Part shown: one piece after another, positions 49,449-58,815 of the stretch
Layout of the letters: every line of letters begins with the position of its first letter
Position numbering within the stretch: the first letter of the stretch is position 1
NCBI RefSeq assembly: GCF_020150815.1
Contig: NZ_CP083723.1
Coordinates: 1,116,001 to 1,180,000, forward strand
Length of the DNA: 64,000 nt
From: Haloprofundus salilacus
GTDB taxonomy: Archaea > Halobacteriota > Halobacteria > Halobacteriales > Haloferacaceae
Direction: 5' to 3'
Program-made: the position numbers and the translations under genes
Notes under the pieces: generated by a model
What the model was told of the DNA's origin: nothing
Database searches by the model: none
What the model saw: only the letters and a program-made list of their open reading frames with translations

Positions 49449-49608
49449 ATCGACGCAACGTTCCGATAGCGCTTCGCTTCGAGCGTTTCTCTCGGTCAGT
49501 TTCTCCGTTCTCTCGTCCGAGGGTGCCGAACGGGACGGAATGACTTTCGAGCCGAATCTTCCCCGCGTCAGTAGCCACCTCTTTGCATCCCCGGCGTTGA
49601 CTGTGTGT

Positions 49609-49848
49609 ATGTCTCGGTACGAAGCCACCTTCGACATCAACTCGAAAAGCGACGCCAACGCCGTTCGCCGCCTCATCGACAGAATGTACGACACGCTCCG
49701 CGAGGAATCGCGTGAAATCTACCAGGGCGACACTTCCTCGAACGAGACGCTCGAACAGTTCAAGACGTTACGCGAGGCTGCGAGACGCCAATCGCCCGGC
49801 ACGCTCACAATCGTCTACGAGCAAGCCGACGAATCATTCGACGATTGA
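49609..49848 (+). CDS. Conserved haloarchaeal small protein, unknown
   Basis: A 79-residue protein: MSRYEATFDINSKSDANAVR, helix RLIDRMYDTLREESREIY and a final strand GTLTIVYEQADESF. The beta-alpha-beta look suggests a small soluble fold. No family or function known to me. It lies between two copies of a short intergenic repeat. Confidence 0.65.
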   Translation: MSRYEATFDINSKSDANAVRRLIDRMYDTLREESREIYQGDTSSNETLEQFKTLREAARRQSPGTLTIVYEQADESFDD

Positions 49849-50062
49849 CTCGTCGAGACGGCGAACAAGCGGTCTCTCGAACGCAGAAACCGCCGTACAG
49901 CGACTGCTGAGGCGCCGTCGCCGGCTCCCCGCCGTAAGCGGGTTTTCTCCTCGCCCCCGACGAGTGAGGGAGCGACTTTTGAGCCGAGTCGGGGTCGAAT
50001 CACCAAACGGCGGCAGGCACGCGCCACAACTTCTATAGGTGCTCCTTGAGAGGTATCGCTCA
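49849..50062. other. Promoter region of dacZ
   Basis: A 214-bp non-coding gap. It holds one copy of the GACTTTTGAGCC motif (about 49975) and the dacZ TATA (TTCTATAGG, 50031-50039), 27-28 bp before the ATG at 50063. Confidence 0.5.
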
Positions 50063-50872
50063 ATGTCAATGCTGGCTGACTTCTTGAACGACCTCGTCGC
50101 CGACGTAGACGGCCTGTTTCTGTTCTCTCCGAGCAGTTCGTTCTACGAACGATTCGAGAACGTCGAGACCGGTCTCGTCGTCGTCGCGCCGCAGAACGCC
50201 GTCGACGCCGAGCAGTTCGTCGAACTGCCGCTGGAGTTCGAGAACGTCCGCGACCGCGTTCGCTTCGGCATCGAGGGTGCGATGGACGAGGGACTCGTCG
50301 ACGGCGGCGACGTCATCGCCTGCGCGCTCGGGACGTTCGGCGAGGACAGCGACACGCTGATCCGGGTCCGCGCCGACGAGAAGATGCACTCGGGGATGTA
50401 CGACCTGTTCACGAACTCGCGGGCGGACCCGAGCGTCATCCGCGACGTGTTCGAAGTCGCCATCGAACTCGGGAAGAAAGGCCAGAAAGGCAGCCCCGTC
50501 GGCGCGCTGTTCGTCGTCGGCGATGCCGGGAAGGTGATGAACAAATCCCGACCGCTCAGCTACAACCCCTTCGAGAAGAGCCACGTCCACGTCGGCGACC
50601 CCATCGTCAACGTGATGCTCAAGGAGTTCTCACGCCTCGACGGTGCGTTCGTCATCTCCGACTCGGGCAAAATCGTCTCCGCGTACCGCTACCTCGAACC
50701 CGGTGCGGAGGGCGTCGACATCCCGAAGGGTCTCGGTGCACGTCACATGGCGGGTGGCGCGATAACCCGCGACACGAACGCGACGGCCATCGTGCTCTCG
50801 GAGTCGGACGGGCTCGTCCGAGCGTTCAAAGGCGGTCGGTTGATACTCGAACTCGACCCGGAGGACTACTGA
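50063..50872 (+). CDS. dacZ: Diadenylate cyclase DacZ (DisA_N)
   Basis: A 269-residue enzyme that makes c-di-AMP from two ATP. The N-terminal 130 residues are the archaeal-specific domain. The DAC domain carries the two catalytic motifs DGA in RLDGAFVISDSG (193-195) and RHMAGG in GARHMAGGAITRD (227-232; RHRAA in bacteria). DacZ is essential in Haloferax volcanii and its product is linked to osmotic control. The TATA places a leaderless start at 50063. The mscS gene follows after one base. Confidence 0.94.
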   Translation: MSMLADFLNDLVADVDGLFLFSPSSSFYERFENVETGLVVVAPQNAVDAEQFVELPLEFENVRDRVRFGIEGAMDEGLVDGGDVIACALGTFGEDSDTLIRVRADEKMHSGMYDLFTNSRADPSVIRDVFEVAIELGKKGQKGSPVGALFVVGDAGKVMNKSRPLSYNPFEKSHVHVGDPIVNVMLKEFSRLDGAFVISDSGKIVSAYRYLEPGAEGVDIPKGLGARHMAGGAITRDTNATAIVLSESDGLVRAFKGGRLILELDPEDY

Positions 50873-50873
50873 G

Positions 50874-51653
50874 ATGCAACTGGAGGTGGGACAGATACTC
50901 AACGCGATTCGACCCCGGATCTGGCTCGCGCTCGGCGTGCTCGCGCTCGGTATCATGCTCAGTATCATCGTCGGAGCGGTCAACCGCCGCCTGCTCGAAC
51001 GGGCGGGGCTGGCGGGCGTCATCGAGGGGACCGGATTCGAGCGCCTCGCGCAGGGTCTCGGCACCTCGACGATCTCCATCGTCTCGCAGCTCAGCACGTA
51101 CTTTCTCATCGGTCTTACCATCGTCGTCGCGCTCACCGTCGCCGACGTCGGCTACACCGACACCTTCTGGACGCGTCTCGTGGCGTTTCTGCCCCGCCTG
51201 TTCGTCGCGCTGCTCATCCTCATCGGCGGCATCCTCGTCGGCGACAAGGTCGAATTGCTCGTTGCCGAACGCCTGCGCGGCGTCAAACTCCCCGAAATCG
51301 GTCTCATCCCAACGCTCGCGAAGTACAGCGTCTTCTATCTCGCCGTCCTCGTCGCGCTCAGCCAAGTGAACATCAACACGCTCGCGCTCGTCGTCCTCCT
51401 CGCCGCCTACGCGTTCGCGCTCGTCGCCTTCACCTCCCTTGCGTTCAAGGACATGCTCTCGTCGGCGGCGGCGGGCATCTACCTGCTGTTGAACCAACCG
51501 TACACCATCGGCGACGAGGTCCGCCTCGGCGACCAGTCCGGTATCGTCCAGGAGGTCGACATGCTCGTCACGCGCGTCGAAACCGACAACCGAGAGTACA
51601 TCATCCCCAACCGCGCCGTCTTCGAAGAAGGCATCGTCCGCGTCTACGACTGA
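50874..51653 (+). CDS. MscS-type mechanosensitive channel, coupled to dacZ
   Basis: A 259-residue channel with four transmembrane segments; the pore helix and beta domain are VAFTSLAFKDMLSSAAAGIY and QPYTIGDEVRLGDQSGIVQE, with IIPNRAVFEEGIV near the end. It lacks the large C-terminal cage of bacterial MscS. It starts one base after dacZ, so the two are surely co-transcribed. This joins a c-di-AMP synthase to an osmotic-release channel. Its last 10 bases overlap the convergent acyltransferase. Confidence 0.92.
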   Translation: MQLEVGQILNAIRPRIWLALGVLALGIMLSIIVGAVNRRLLERAGLAGVIEGTGFERLAQGLGTSTISIVSQLSTYFLIGLTIVVALTVADVGYTDTFWTRLVAFLPRLFVALLILIGGILVGDKVELLVAERLRGVKLPEIGLIPTLAKYSVFYLAVLVALSQVNINTLALVVLLAAYAFALVAFTSLAFKDMLSSAAAGIYLLLNQPYTIGDEVRLGDQSGIVQEVDMLVTRVETDNREYIIPNRAVFEEGIVRVYD

Positions 51654-52228
51654 CTGTCGTCTCCGGACTCACGCTCCTTCGATTCGTCTGACTCGTTCTC
51701 TTCTTTCGTCGCGTCGTCACCGACGCCGCTCCGCGAGACGATTTCCGCGGGCACCCCGGCGACCGTGGCCCCGGGCGGGACGTCGTCGGCGACGAGCGAG
51801 TTCGCCGCCACCTGCGCGCCCGCACCGATGCGAACGCCCGGCAGGACGACCGCACCGGCGCCGATCATCGCCCGTTCGCCGACGACGACCTCACCCGTTC
51901 GATACTCGTCTTGGAGGAACTCGTGGCAGAGAAGCGTCGCGTCGTAGCCGACGATGGCGTGGTCTTCGACCGTTACGAGATCGGGCCAGAACACGTCCGG
52001 CGTCGACTCCAACCCCCACGAGACGCCGTCGCCGACGGTGACGCCGATGCGTCGGAGGAGCCAGTTTTTGAGCCGAAGGCTCGGCGAAACGCGCGCGGCG
52101 ACGATGGCAGCGTAGTTGCGAGCGACGACGAGCGGTGAGCGCGCGTCCGTCCACGACTGGAGGGAGTTGCGCGGTCCCGGCGTGGGATGTCTCGTGAGTC
52201 GGTCGTGCCGTGATTCTGCGTCCGTCAC
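51644..52228 (-). CDS. Left-handed beta-helix acyltransferase
   Basis: A 194-residue acyltransferase of the hexapeptide-repeat class. Repeats begin near residue 62 (VTVGDGVSWGLESTPDVFWP) and run through VTVEDHAIVGYDATLLCHEF and VVVGERAMIGAGAVVLPGVR, then IGAGAQVAANSLVADDVPPG ending with the usual VAGVPAEIV. It probably acetylates a sugar or similar acceptor; the substrate is unknown. The C-terminal 30 residues are an acidic tail. Confidence 0.88.
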   Translation of the reverse strand: MTDAESRHDRLTRHPTPGPRNSLQSWTDARSPLVVARNYAAIVAARVSPSLRLKNWLLRRIGVTVGDGVSWGLESTPDVFWPDLVTVEDHAIVGYDATLLCHEFLQDEYRTGEVVVGERAMIGAGAVVLPGVRIGAGAQVAANSLVADDVPPGATVAGVPAEIVSRSGVGDDATKEENESDESKERESGDDSQS

Positions 52229-52352
52229 GGCGCGTGCTTTCGCTCGGCGGCTAATAAAGCGGTAGGAACATTCGGGTTATCGACCGACCGGTGCGCTCGA
52301 ACACTCGGCCAGTCGGTCATTTAACCGTCCGACCAGTTGACCACTCGTCCGC

Positions 52353-53510
52353 TCAGACGCTCGTATCCTGTTCGGCGAACGAGAGGCACCAGTCGGCGCG
52401 GTCGGCGAGATGCCGACCGCCGACGGTCCACTGCGTCTCGTCTTCGGGGACCAACGGTCGAGCGACGACCGGCGTCGGGGACCCCCTGATCGACATCGGG
52501 AAGCGGTCGTTGCGGAAGAAGTTGAGCCGAGAGAGCACCGTCGGAGGAATGGTGTCTTCCGCGACGGCGACGGTGTCGACGTAGTCGTGGTCGTCGATTG
52601 CGACGCGGAGAAGACGGTCGAACGCCTCACTTTCGGCCTCCGCGTCGACTATTGGCAGCGCGTCGAGAATCTTTGTCGTCGTGATGCCGTGCGAAGCCTG
52701 CGTACAGGTGACGATGCTCGCGACGAGTTCGCCTTCGCGCTTGGCGGTGTACGCCACGGTGTCCCACTGCGGGTTCGCGAAACGCCAGTCGTAGAACGCC
52801 TCGGTCCGCGGGGCGTGGAGTCGCGGCGACACGGCGGATTCGTAGAGGGCGGCGAGGCGCTTCGACGGGATATCGGCGTGCCGCGTCACGGTCACCTCGT
52901 CGTCGCTTCTTCGGCGCGCGGCGGCGAGCGTCGCCGCGTCGCGTGCGCGGTAGCCAGCCGCCGAGAACGCGTCGGCGAGCGGTCCCATCCGCTTCGCGCG
53001 GTCGGATTTAAGGAACGCCGAGGGTTTCTGGATGCGGTACGCCGTCGCCACCTCGCCGACTTGGACCCAGCCGAGTTTGAGAAACGCGCCGATCGCCGCC
53101 TGGTTCGGGAAGTTGAAGATGAACGAGGGACCGGCGTCGGTATAGTGGTCGATGGCCGCCTCCGTGATGCGCGTCAGCAGGCCGTTGCGTCGGTGGTCGG
53201 GGTGGACCATCGCGTCTGCGGGCTGGAGGGCCGACACCGTCTCGCCGCCGCCGCAGATCTCGAAGGAGATGAACGGCTCGGCGCCAACGATTTCGCCGTC
53301 TTTCTCTGCGAGAAACATCCGAACCTCGTCGGTGTGCGGGCCGCCGTAGCGCCAGTTGAACCACTCGGGCGTGCGAGCTTTCTCGAACACTTCTTCGTAC
53401 AGGTCGAGAAACTGGTCGCGGTCGGCTGGCTCGTACCGACGGACGACGTAGCCGTCTTCCGCCGGTGTCGCTTTACTTTGAGGCGATACGTGTCCCATGT
53501 GGCCTCGCAT
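52353..53510 (-). CDS. GNAT family N-acetyltransferase, two-domain
   Basis: A 385-residue protein. The N-terminal half is a GNAT domain (YVVRRYEPADRDQFLDLYEE, then ADAMVHPDHRRNGLLTRITE, the CoA-binding loop). The second half is a degenerate GNAT-like domain (FYDWRFANPQWDTVAYTAKR; DRLLRVAIDDHDYVDTVAVA). The substrate is unknown. The ATG at 53498 is an alternative start; a TATA-like CATAACA lies between the distances expected for each. Confidence 0.85.
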   Translation of the reverse strand: MRGHMGHVSPQSKATPAEDGYVVRRYEPADRDQFLDLYEEVFEKARTPEWFNWRYGGPHTDEVRMFLAEKDGEIVGAEPFISFEICGGGETVSALQPADAMVHPDHRRNGLLTRITEAAIDHYTDAGPSFIFNFPNQAAIGAFLKLGWVQVGEVATAYRIQKPSAFLKSDRAKRMGPLADAFSAAGYRARDAATLAAARRRSDDEVTVTRHADIPSKRLAALYESAVSPRLHAPRTEAFYDWRFANPQWDTVAYTAKREGELVASIVTCTQASHGITTTKILDALPIVDAEAESEAFDRLLRVAIDDHDYVDTVAVAEDTIPPTVLSRLNFFRNDRFPMSIRGSPTPVVARPLVPEDETQWTVGGRHLADRADWCLSFAEQDTSV

Positions 53511-53630
53511 TTCACAGCTAACGGTTTTGTTATGTCCTCCGTACCGAACGTAAGCGGGTGCATGAACGGCGGGTTGGAACTCTCATCATCGGCCCGCCTC
53601 CGCCACGAAATCGTCCTCCCAGCCGGTTTA

Positions 53631-54923
53631 TCAACCCCGTAACTGGGACATGTGGTCGACGCGCCGCTCGACCAATTCCGCGGTGCCGATGTCGTGGCGG
53701 ATGCGGAGTCCATCGCCCGCCGCCGTGAGCGCGTCCGCCGCGACGGCTTCCGCTGCCGCGATGGTGTCGCCGAGACCGACGATGGCGAACGACCGGGACG
53801 TGCTCGTGTACAGTCCGTCCTCGCGCTCCTCGACGCTCGCGTAGAACAGTAGGCCGTCGCCGGCCCGCGTCACGCTCTCTTCGTCGACTTCGATTCGCGC
53901 GCCCGACTCGGGGTTGGTCGGGTAGCCCTCCGGCACAGCGTACTTGCACACCGTCGCCGTCGGCGCGAACTCAAGCGCGGGAAGGGGGTTGTCGTCGCGA
54001 GCGGAGACGAGCACGTCGAGGAACGGCGTCTCGAGTACGGGCAACGTGTTCATCGCCTCCGGGTCGCCGAACCGGGCGTTGAACTCGACGACGCGGACGC
54101 CGTCGGCCGTGAGCATGAACTGCCCGTAGAGAACGCCCCGGTAGTCGGGCAGCGCCGAGACGACGGACTCCAGAACGTCGACGGCCTCGTCGTAGTCGCC
54201 GTCGTCCATGAACGGCAGGAATCGCTCGGCGTCGCTGTAACTGCCCATCCCGCCGGTGTTCGGTCCCTCGTCGCCCTCGTAGGCGCGCTTGTGGTCCTGG
54301 ACGGCGGGCGTCGGCCGAACCTCGCCGTTGGCGACAAACGCCTGCACGGTGAACTCCTCGCCGACGAACCGCTCCTCGATGACGACCTGTTCGTACTTCT
54401 CGGTGCGGAGGTACTTTTTCGCCTCCTCTTTGGTCACCTGGTCGCCGGTCACTTTCACGCCTTTCCCGCCGGTGAGGCCGGCGGGCTTGACTGCCACGTC
54501 GCCATCGTACTGGTCGATGTACGCGCAGGCTGCTTCGATGTCGTAGAACGTTTCGAAGTCGGGACAGCCGAGAACGTCGTTTTCGACCATGAACCGGCGC
54601 TGGAACGCCTTGTCCGTCTCGATGCGGGCGTCCATCTTCCGCGGGCCGAACGCGTAGACGCCGACGTTTTCGAGCGCGTCGACGACGCCCGCCGCGAGCG
54701 CGGATTCGGGACCGACGACGGCGAGCGTCGCCTCCACGTCCTCGGCGTAGTGGACGATGGCGTCGGCGTCCGCCTCGTCGACTCGCTCGAAGCCCTCGGC
54801 GAGCGCGTCGATACCGGGATTTCGGTTGCTCGCGCAGGCGTACAGGTCGCAGTCCTGGGCGAGCGACTGGGCGATTGCGTGTTCGCGGCCGCCTCCGCCG
54901 ATGAGAAGCACCGTCTCCGTCAT
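53631..54923 (-). CDS. purD: Phosphoribosylamine-glycine ligase
   Basis: A 430-residue ATP-grasp enzyme of purine synthesis (step 2). Landmarks are VLLIGGGGREHAIAQSLAQ, AVVGPESALAAGVVDAL, VKPAGLTGGKGVKVTGDQ, ERFVGEEFTVQAFVANGE and VVEFNARFGDPEAMNTLP. Full length. A GGTTTACA element is 27 bp before the ATG. No other pur genes are adjacent. Confidence 0.96.
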   Translation of the reverse strand: MTETVLLIGGGGREHAIAQSLAQDCDLYACASNRNPGIDALAEGFERVDEADADAIVHYAEDVEATLAVVGPESALAAGVVDALENVGVYAFGPRKMDARIETDKAFQRRFMVENDVLGCPDFETFYDIEAACAYIDQYDGDVAVKPAGLTGGKGVKVTGDQVTKEEAKKYLRTEKYEQVVIEERFVGEEFTVQAFVANGEVRPTPAVQDHKRAYEGDEGPNTGGMGSYSDAERFLPFMDDGDYDEAVDVLESVVSALPDYRGVLYGQFMLTADGVRVVEFNARFGDPEAMNTLPVLETPFLDVLVSARDDNPLPALEFAPTATVCKYAVPEGYPTNPESGARIEVDEESVTRAGDGLLFYASVEEREDGLYTSTSRSFAIVGLGDTIAAAEAVAADALTAAGDGLRIRHDIGTAELVERRVDHMSQLRG

Positions 54924-55084
54924 ACGACGACGTGCTACGCACGAGAGTGTAAACCTTGTTGCTTCGCACGCCGCGGTGTATGCATTTTCGTGTATACTCT
55001 TCGAACGAGTCGACCGCCTACGTCAGGCGACGCTTTGTTCGCCGGAGCGCACGGCTTTTCCCTCTCGTGGCCCGTACAACACGT

Positions 55085-57193
55085 ATGACCGACCCGACGG
55101 GCCGAAACCGCCTCGACGAGGAACAGTCGCCGTACCTCCGGCAGCACGCGGAAAACCCCGTCAACTGGCAGCCGTGGGACGACGCGGCGCTCTCGGCCGC
55201 CCGCGAGCGCGACGTGCCCATCTTCCTCTCCATCGGTTACTCCGCCTGCCACTGGTGTCACGTGATGGCCGACGAGAGCTTCGAAGACGACGCCGTCGCC
55301 GAACTGCTCAACGAGGAGTTCATCCCGGTCAAAGTCGACCGCGAGGAGCGGCCGGACCTCGACGGCGTCTACCAGAGCATCTGCCAGCTCGTCTCCGGGC
55401 GCGGCGGGTGGCCGCTCTCCGTCTGGCTCACCCCCGAGGGCAAACCGTTCTTCGTCGGCACCTACTTCCCGCCGGAGTCGCGTCAGGGGATGCCCGGCTT
55501 CCTCGACCTCCTGCGCGACCTCTCGCGGTCGTGGGAGGACGACCGCGAGAAGATCGAGAACCGCGCCGATCAGTGGACTGCGGCCGTCCGCGACGAGTTA
55601 GAGGATACCCCCGACTCACCGGGCGAGATGCCGGACGACGAACTGCTCGGCACGGCGGCGCAGGCAGCGCTTCGGAGCGCCGACCGCGAGTACGGCGGCT
55701 TCGGCAGCGGCGGCCCGAAGTTCCCCCAACCGACGCGCCTCGGCCTGTTGATGCAGACGTACGCTCGGACCGGTCGGGACCAGGCGCTCGCCGTCGTCAC
55801 CGAGACGCTCGACGCGATGTCGACCGGCGGCCTGTACGACCACGTCGGCGGCGGCTTCCACCGCTACGCGACCGACCGCGACTGGACCGTCCCGCACTTT
55901 GAGAAGATGCTGTACGACAACGCCGAACTCCCGCGCGTCTACCTCGACGCCTACCGCCTCACCGGCCGCCCCCGCTACGCGACGGTAGCCCAGGAGACGC
56001 TCGCGTTCGTCGAGCGCGAACTCACCCACGACGAAGGAGGATTCTACAGCACGCTCGACGCGCAGAGCGAAGGCGAAGAGGGTAAGTTCTACGTGTGGAC
56101 GCCCGAGGCGGTCCGCGACGCCGTCGACGACGAGACGACGGCCAACCTCGTCTGCGACCGCTACGGCATCACCGAGCGTGGGAACTTCGAGAACGGCACC
56201 ACTGTCCTCACGCTCTCTGCTCGCATCGAGGAACTCGCCGAGGAGTACAACATCGACGAGGACGAGGTCGAAGAACGACTGTTGGACGCGCGAACGGCGC
56301 TGTACGATGCCCGTGAGGAGCGCGAACGCCCTGCCCGCGACGAGAAGATTCTCGCGGGGTGGAACGGACTGATGATATCGGCGTTCGCCGCGGGCACGCA
56401 GACTCTCGATCCGGCGCTCGCGGCGACGGGCGAGGCGGCGCTGTCGTTCGTCCGCGAACATCTCTGGGACGACGACGAGAAACGACTCTCGCGGCGGTTC
56501 AAGTCGGGCGACGTGAAGGGCCCGGGCTACCTCGAAGATTACGCGTTCCTCGCCCGCGGGGCGTTCGACCTGTATCAGGCGACCGGCGAGGTGGAACAGC
56601 TCTCGTTCGCGCTAGACCTCGCGCGGACCATCGAAGCCGAGTTCTGGGACGCCGAGGAGCAGACGCTCTACTTCACGCCCGAGAGCGGCGAGGCGCTCGT
56701 CGCCCGCCCGCAGGAGCGCCGCGACCAGTCAACGCCGTCGAGTCTCGGTGTCGCCGTCGACGTGTTGCTCGATCTGGACTACTTCGCGCCCGACGCCGAG
56801 TTCGGGCGTATCGCCGAGGAGGTGCTGGCGACGCACGCGAACCGCCTCCGCGGGAGTCCGCTCGAACACGGTTCGCTCGTGCTCGCGGCCGAGAAACACC
56901 GCCGAGGCGCGCTCGAACTCACCGTCGCGGCCGACAAACTGCCCGACGACTGGTGGGAGGTCCTCGCTGGGAGGTACCTCCCGGCGACGATTCTGACGCG
57001 CCGCCCCGAGACGGACGCCGAACTCGACTCGTGGCTCGAAACGCTCGGCGTCGACGAGGCGCCGCCCATCTGGGCCGGCCGCGAGGCCGTCGACGGCAAC
57101 CCGACGGTGTACGCCTGCGAGAACTTCACCTGCTCGCCGCCGCAGACCGATATCCGGTCGGCGCTAGACTGGGCACTGGCGAACGAGAACTGA
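55085..57193 (+). CDS. YyaL/SSP411-like thioredoxin-domain protein
   Basis: A 702-residue protein. Residues 1-165 are the DUF255 thioredoxin-like domain (NRLDEEQSPYLRQHAENPVN, SIGYSACHWCHVMADESFED with CHWC). The rest is an alpha/alpha-toroid glycosidase-like domain (PHFEKMLYDNAELPRVYLDA, LAGWNGLMISAFAAGTQTLD) and a C-terminal tail with NPTVYACENFTCSPP. The family is widespread and has no settled function. Start 55085 removes a basic 43-residue extension that does not belong to the family. Confidence 0.92.
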   Translation: MTDPTGRNRLDEEQSPYLRQHAENPVNWQPWDDAALSAARERDVPIFLSIGYSACHWCHVMADESFEDDAVAELLNEEFIPVKVDREERPDLDGVYQSICQLVSGRGGWPLSVWLTPEGKPFFVGTYFPPESRQGMPGFLDLLRDLSRSWEDDREKIENRADQWTAAVRDELEDTPDSPGEMPDDELLGTAAQAALRSADREYGGFGSGGPKFPQPTRLGLLMQTYARTGRDQALAVVTETLDAMSTGGLYDHVGGGFHRYATDRDWTVPHFEKMLYDNAELPRVYLDAYRLTGRPRYATVAQETLAFVERELTHDEGGFYSTLDAQSEGEEGKFYVWTPEAVRDAVDDETTANLVCDRYGITERGNFENGTTVLTLSARIEELAEEYNIDEDEVEERLLDARTALYDAREERERPARDEKILAGWNGLMISAFAAGTQTLDPALAATGEAALSFVREHLWDDDEKRLSRRFKSGDVKGPGYLEDYAFLARGAFDLYQATGEVEQLSFALDLARTIEAEFWDAEEQTLYFTPESGEALVARPQERRDQSTPSSLGVAVDVLLDLDYFAPDAEFGRIAEEVLATHANRLRGSPLEHGSLVLAAEKHRRGALELTVAADKLPDDWWEVLAGRYLPATILTRRPETDAELDSWLETLGVDEAPPIWAGREAVDGNPTVYACENFTCSPPQTDIRSALDWALANEN

Positions 57194-57224
57194 GCGACGC
57201 GTCGTTCGGGCGGTCGTGGACGAC

Positions 57225-57608
57225 TTACGCGGTCTGTTCGACTTCTTCGAGTCGCTCACCGAGGTACGCCGTCGCCGGAACCGGCTCGTCTTCGACGTAC
57301 CGCGCCACCTCTTCGCCGTCCTTCTCTACCACGATGGTCGGAATCAACTCGATGCCGTACTCCTCGACCTGCGGACCGCGCTTGCTGCCGTCGTCGTTCT
57401 TCTCGACGGGGAACTCCTTAATTCGCTCCTCGGGGACGCCCGCCTCCCGGAGCGCCGCGGCGAAGTCGGGTAGTTGGTGGCGACAGTCCTTGCACCAGTC
57501 GCCGCCCCAGACTTTGAACGTCAACCCATCCTGCCCGAGCGCGGCGACGGCGTCTTCGTAGCCCGCGGGACTCCACGTCGGGTTCGGCTCCATCGTGTTC
57601 AGTTCCAT
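57225..57608 (-). CDS. Thioredoxin-like protein
   Basis: A 127-residue thioredoxin-fold protein with active site FKVWGGDWCKDCRHQLPDFA (CKDC) and the cis-Pro loop IELIPTIVVEKDGEEVARYV. There is no export signal, so it acts in the cytosol as a disulphide reductase or redox partner. Convergent with the YyaL-like gene (31 bp). An ATG at 57593 is an alternative start. Confidence 0.87.
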   Translation of the reverse strand: MELNTMEPNPTWSPAGYEDAVAALGQDGLTFKVWGGDWCKDCRHQLPDFAAALREAGVPEERIKEFPVEKNDDGSKRGPQVEEYGIELIPTIVVEKDGEEVARYVEDEPVPATAYLGERLEEVEQTA

Positions 57609-57771
57609 CGGCTGGTCGTTGGCGGTGGAGGGGTTTAATCGCCTCGCTGGCGGAGATTCTGCGCGCACGACCGCTCCAGGAACCCGGGCTGGTGATTCGT
57701 GCGGCGGAGACAGTGTCGAACGTTGCCGGTGTCCGCCAGCGGTTTACGTCACAATCGCTTACTTGACGCCA

Positions 57772-58788
57772 ATGGACGCGAGCATCCTCGATACTATCGG
57801 CTCGCCGCTGGTACAACTCCAGTCGCCAGAGGGCGCGACGGTGGCGGCGAAGATAGAGTCGAAGAACCCCGGCGGTTCGGCGAAGGACCGGCCGGCGCTG
57901 GCGATGGTCGAGGCCGCAGAGCGCGACGGAACGCTCTCGCCCGGCGACGAACTCGTCGAACCAACGAGCGGGAACACGGGTATCGGTCTGGCGGTCGTCG
58001 CCGCCGCGAAAGGCTACGACATCACTATCGTGATGCCAAAGTCGAAGTCGCCCGAGCGCCGCCGGATTATGAAAGCCTACGGCGCGAGCCTCGAACTCGT
58101 CGACGGCGACATCTCCGACGCGAAGGCGCGCGCCGACGAACTCGAAGCCGAAGGCAGGATGGTCCAGCTCCGCCAGTTCGAGAACGAGGCGAACCCGGAG
58201 GCGCACTACCGCACGACGGCCGAGGAGATTCTTGAACAGGTCGAGGGCCGCGAGGTCGACGCGCTCGTCGCCGGCGTCGGCACCGGCGGCACCCTGTCGG
58301 GCCTCGGCCGCCGCCTCCGCGAGGAGTTCCCCGCGATGGAGGTCGTCGCGGTCGAACCCGAAGACAGCGCCGTCCTCTCCGGCAGAGAGCCGGAGGGCGA
58401 CAGCTTTCAAGGGATGGGTCCGGGCTTCATTAGCCCGAACCTCGACACCGACCTTCTGGACGACGTGATAACCGTCTCGCTCGACGACGCCGAGGCCGAG
58501 TGTCGCCGCCTCGCCCGTGAAGAGGGAATCTTGGTCGGTCAGTCGAGCGGCGCGTCGAATCTCGCCGCCCAGCAGGTCGCCGAGCGCCTCGCGCGACCCG
58601 ACCTGAACTGTCCGGAGGTTCCGGACGCGGTGACGCAGCGCATCGAGGCGGACGGCGGGACCGCGGCCCCCACCGACTACGACGACTGCCCGCTCGTGGT
58701 CACCGTCTTCTGGGACAGCGGCGAGCGCTACATGTCGACGGGGATGTTCGACGGTGGACCCCGCGCCACCGACGGTGGGTCGCCGTAA
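57772..58788 (+). CDS. cysK: Cysteine synthase (PLP-dependent)
   Basis: A 338-residue type II PLP enzyme. The PLP Lys is in ESKNPGGSAKDRPA; the substrate loop is EPTSGNTGIGLAVV; the phosphate-binding loop is GVGTGGTLSGLGRRL; GQSSGASNLAA completes the pocket. It forms cysteine from O-acetylserine or O-phosphoserine with sulphide; paralogs such as cystathionine beta-synthase look similar. TTTACG lies about 28 bp upstream. Confidence 0.9.
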   Translation: MDASILDTIGSPLVQLQSPEGATVAAKIESKNPGGSAKDRPALAMVEAAERDGTLSPGDELVEPTSGNTGIGLAVVAAAKGYDITIVMPKSKSPERRRIMKAYGASLELVDGDISDAKARADELEAEGRMVQLRQFENEANPEAHYRTTAEEILEQVEGREVDALVAGVGTGGTLSGLGRRLREEFPAMEVVAVEPEDSAVLSGREPEGDSFQGMGPGFISPNLDTDLLDDVITVSLDDAEAECRRLAREEGILVGQSSGASNLAAQQVAERLARPDLNCPEVPDAVTQRIEADGGTAAPTDYDDCPLVVTVFWDSGERYMSTGMFDGGPRATDGGSP

Positions 58789-58815
58789 CCTCCCACCTCT
58801 CTGTCTCACGTTTCC

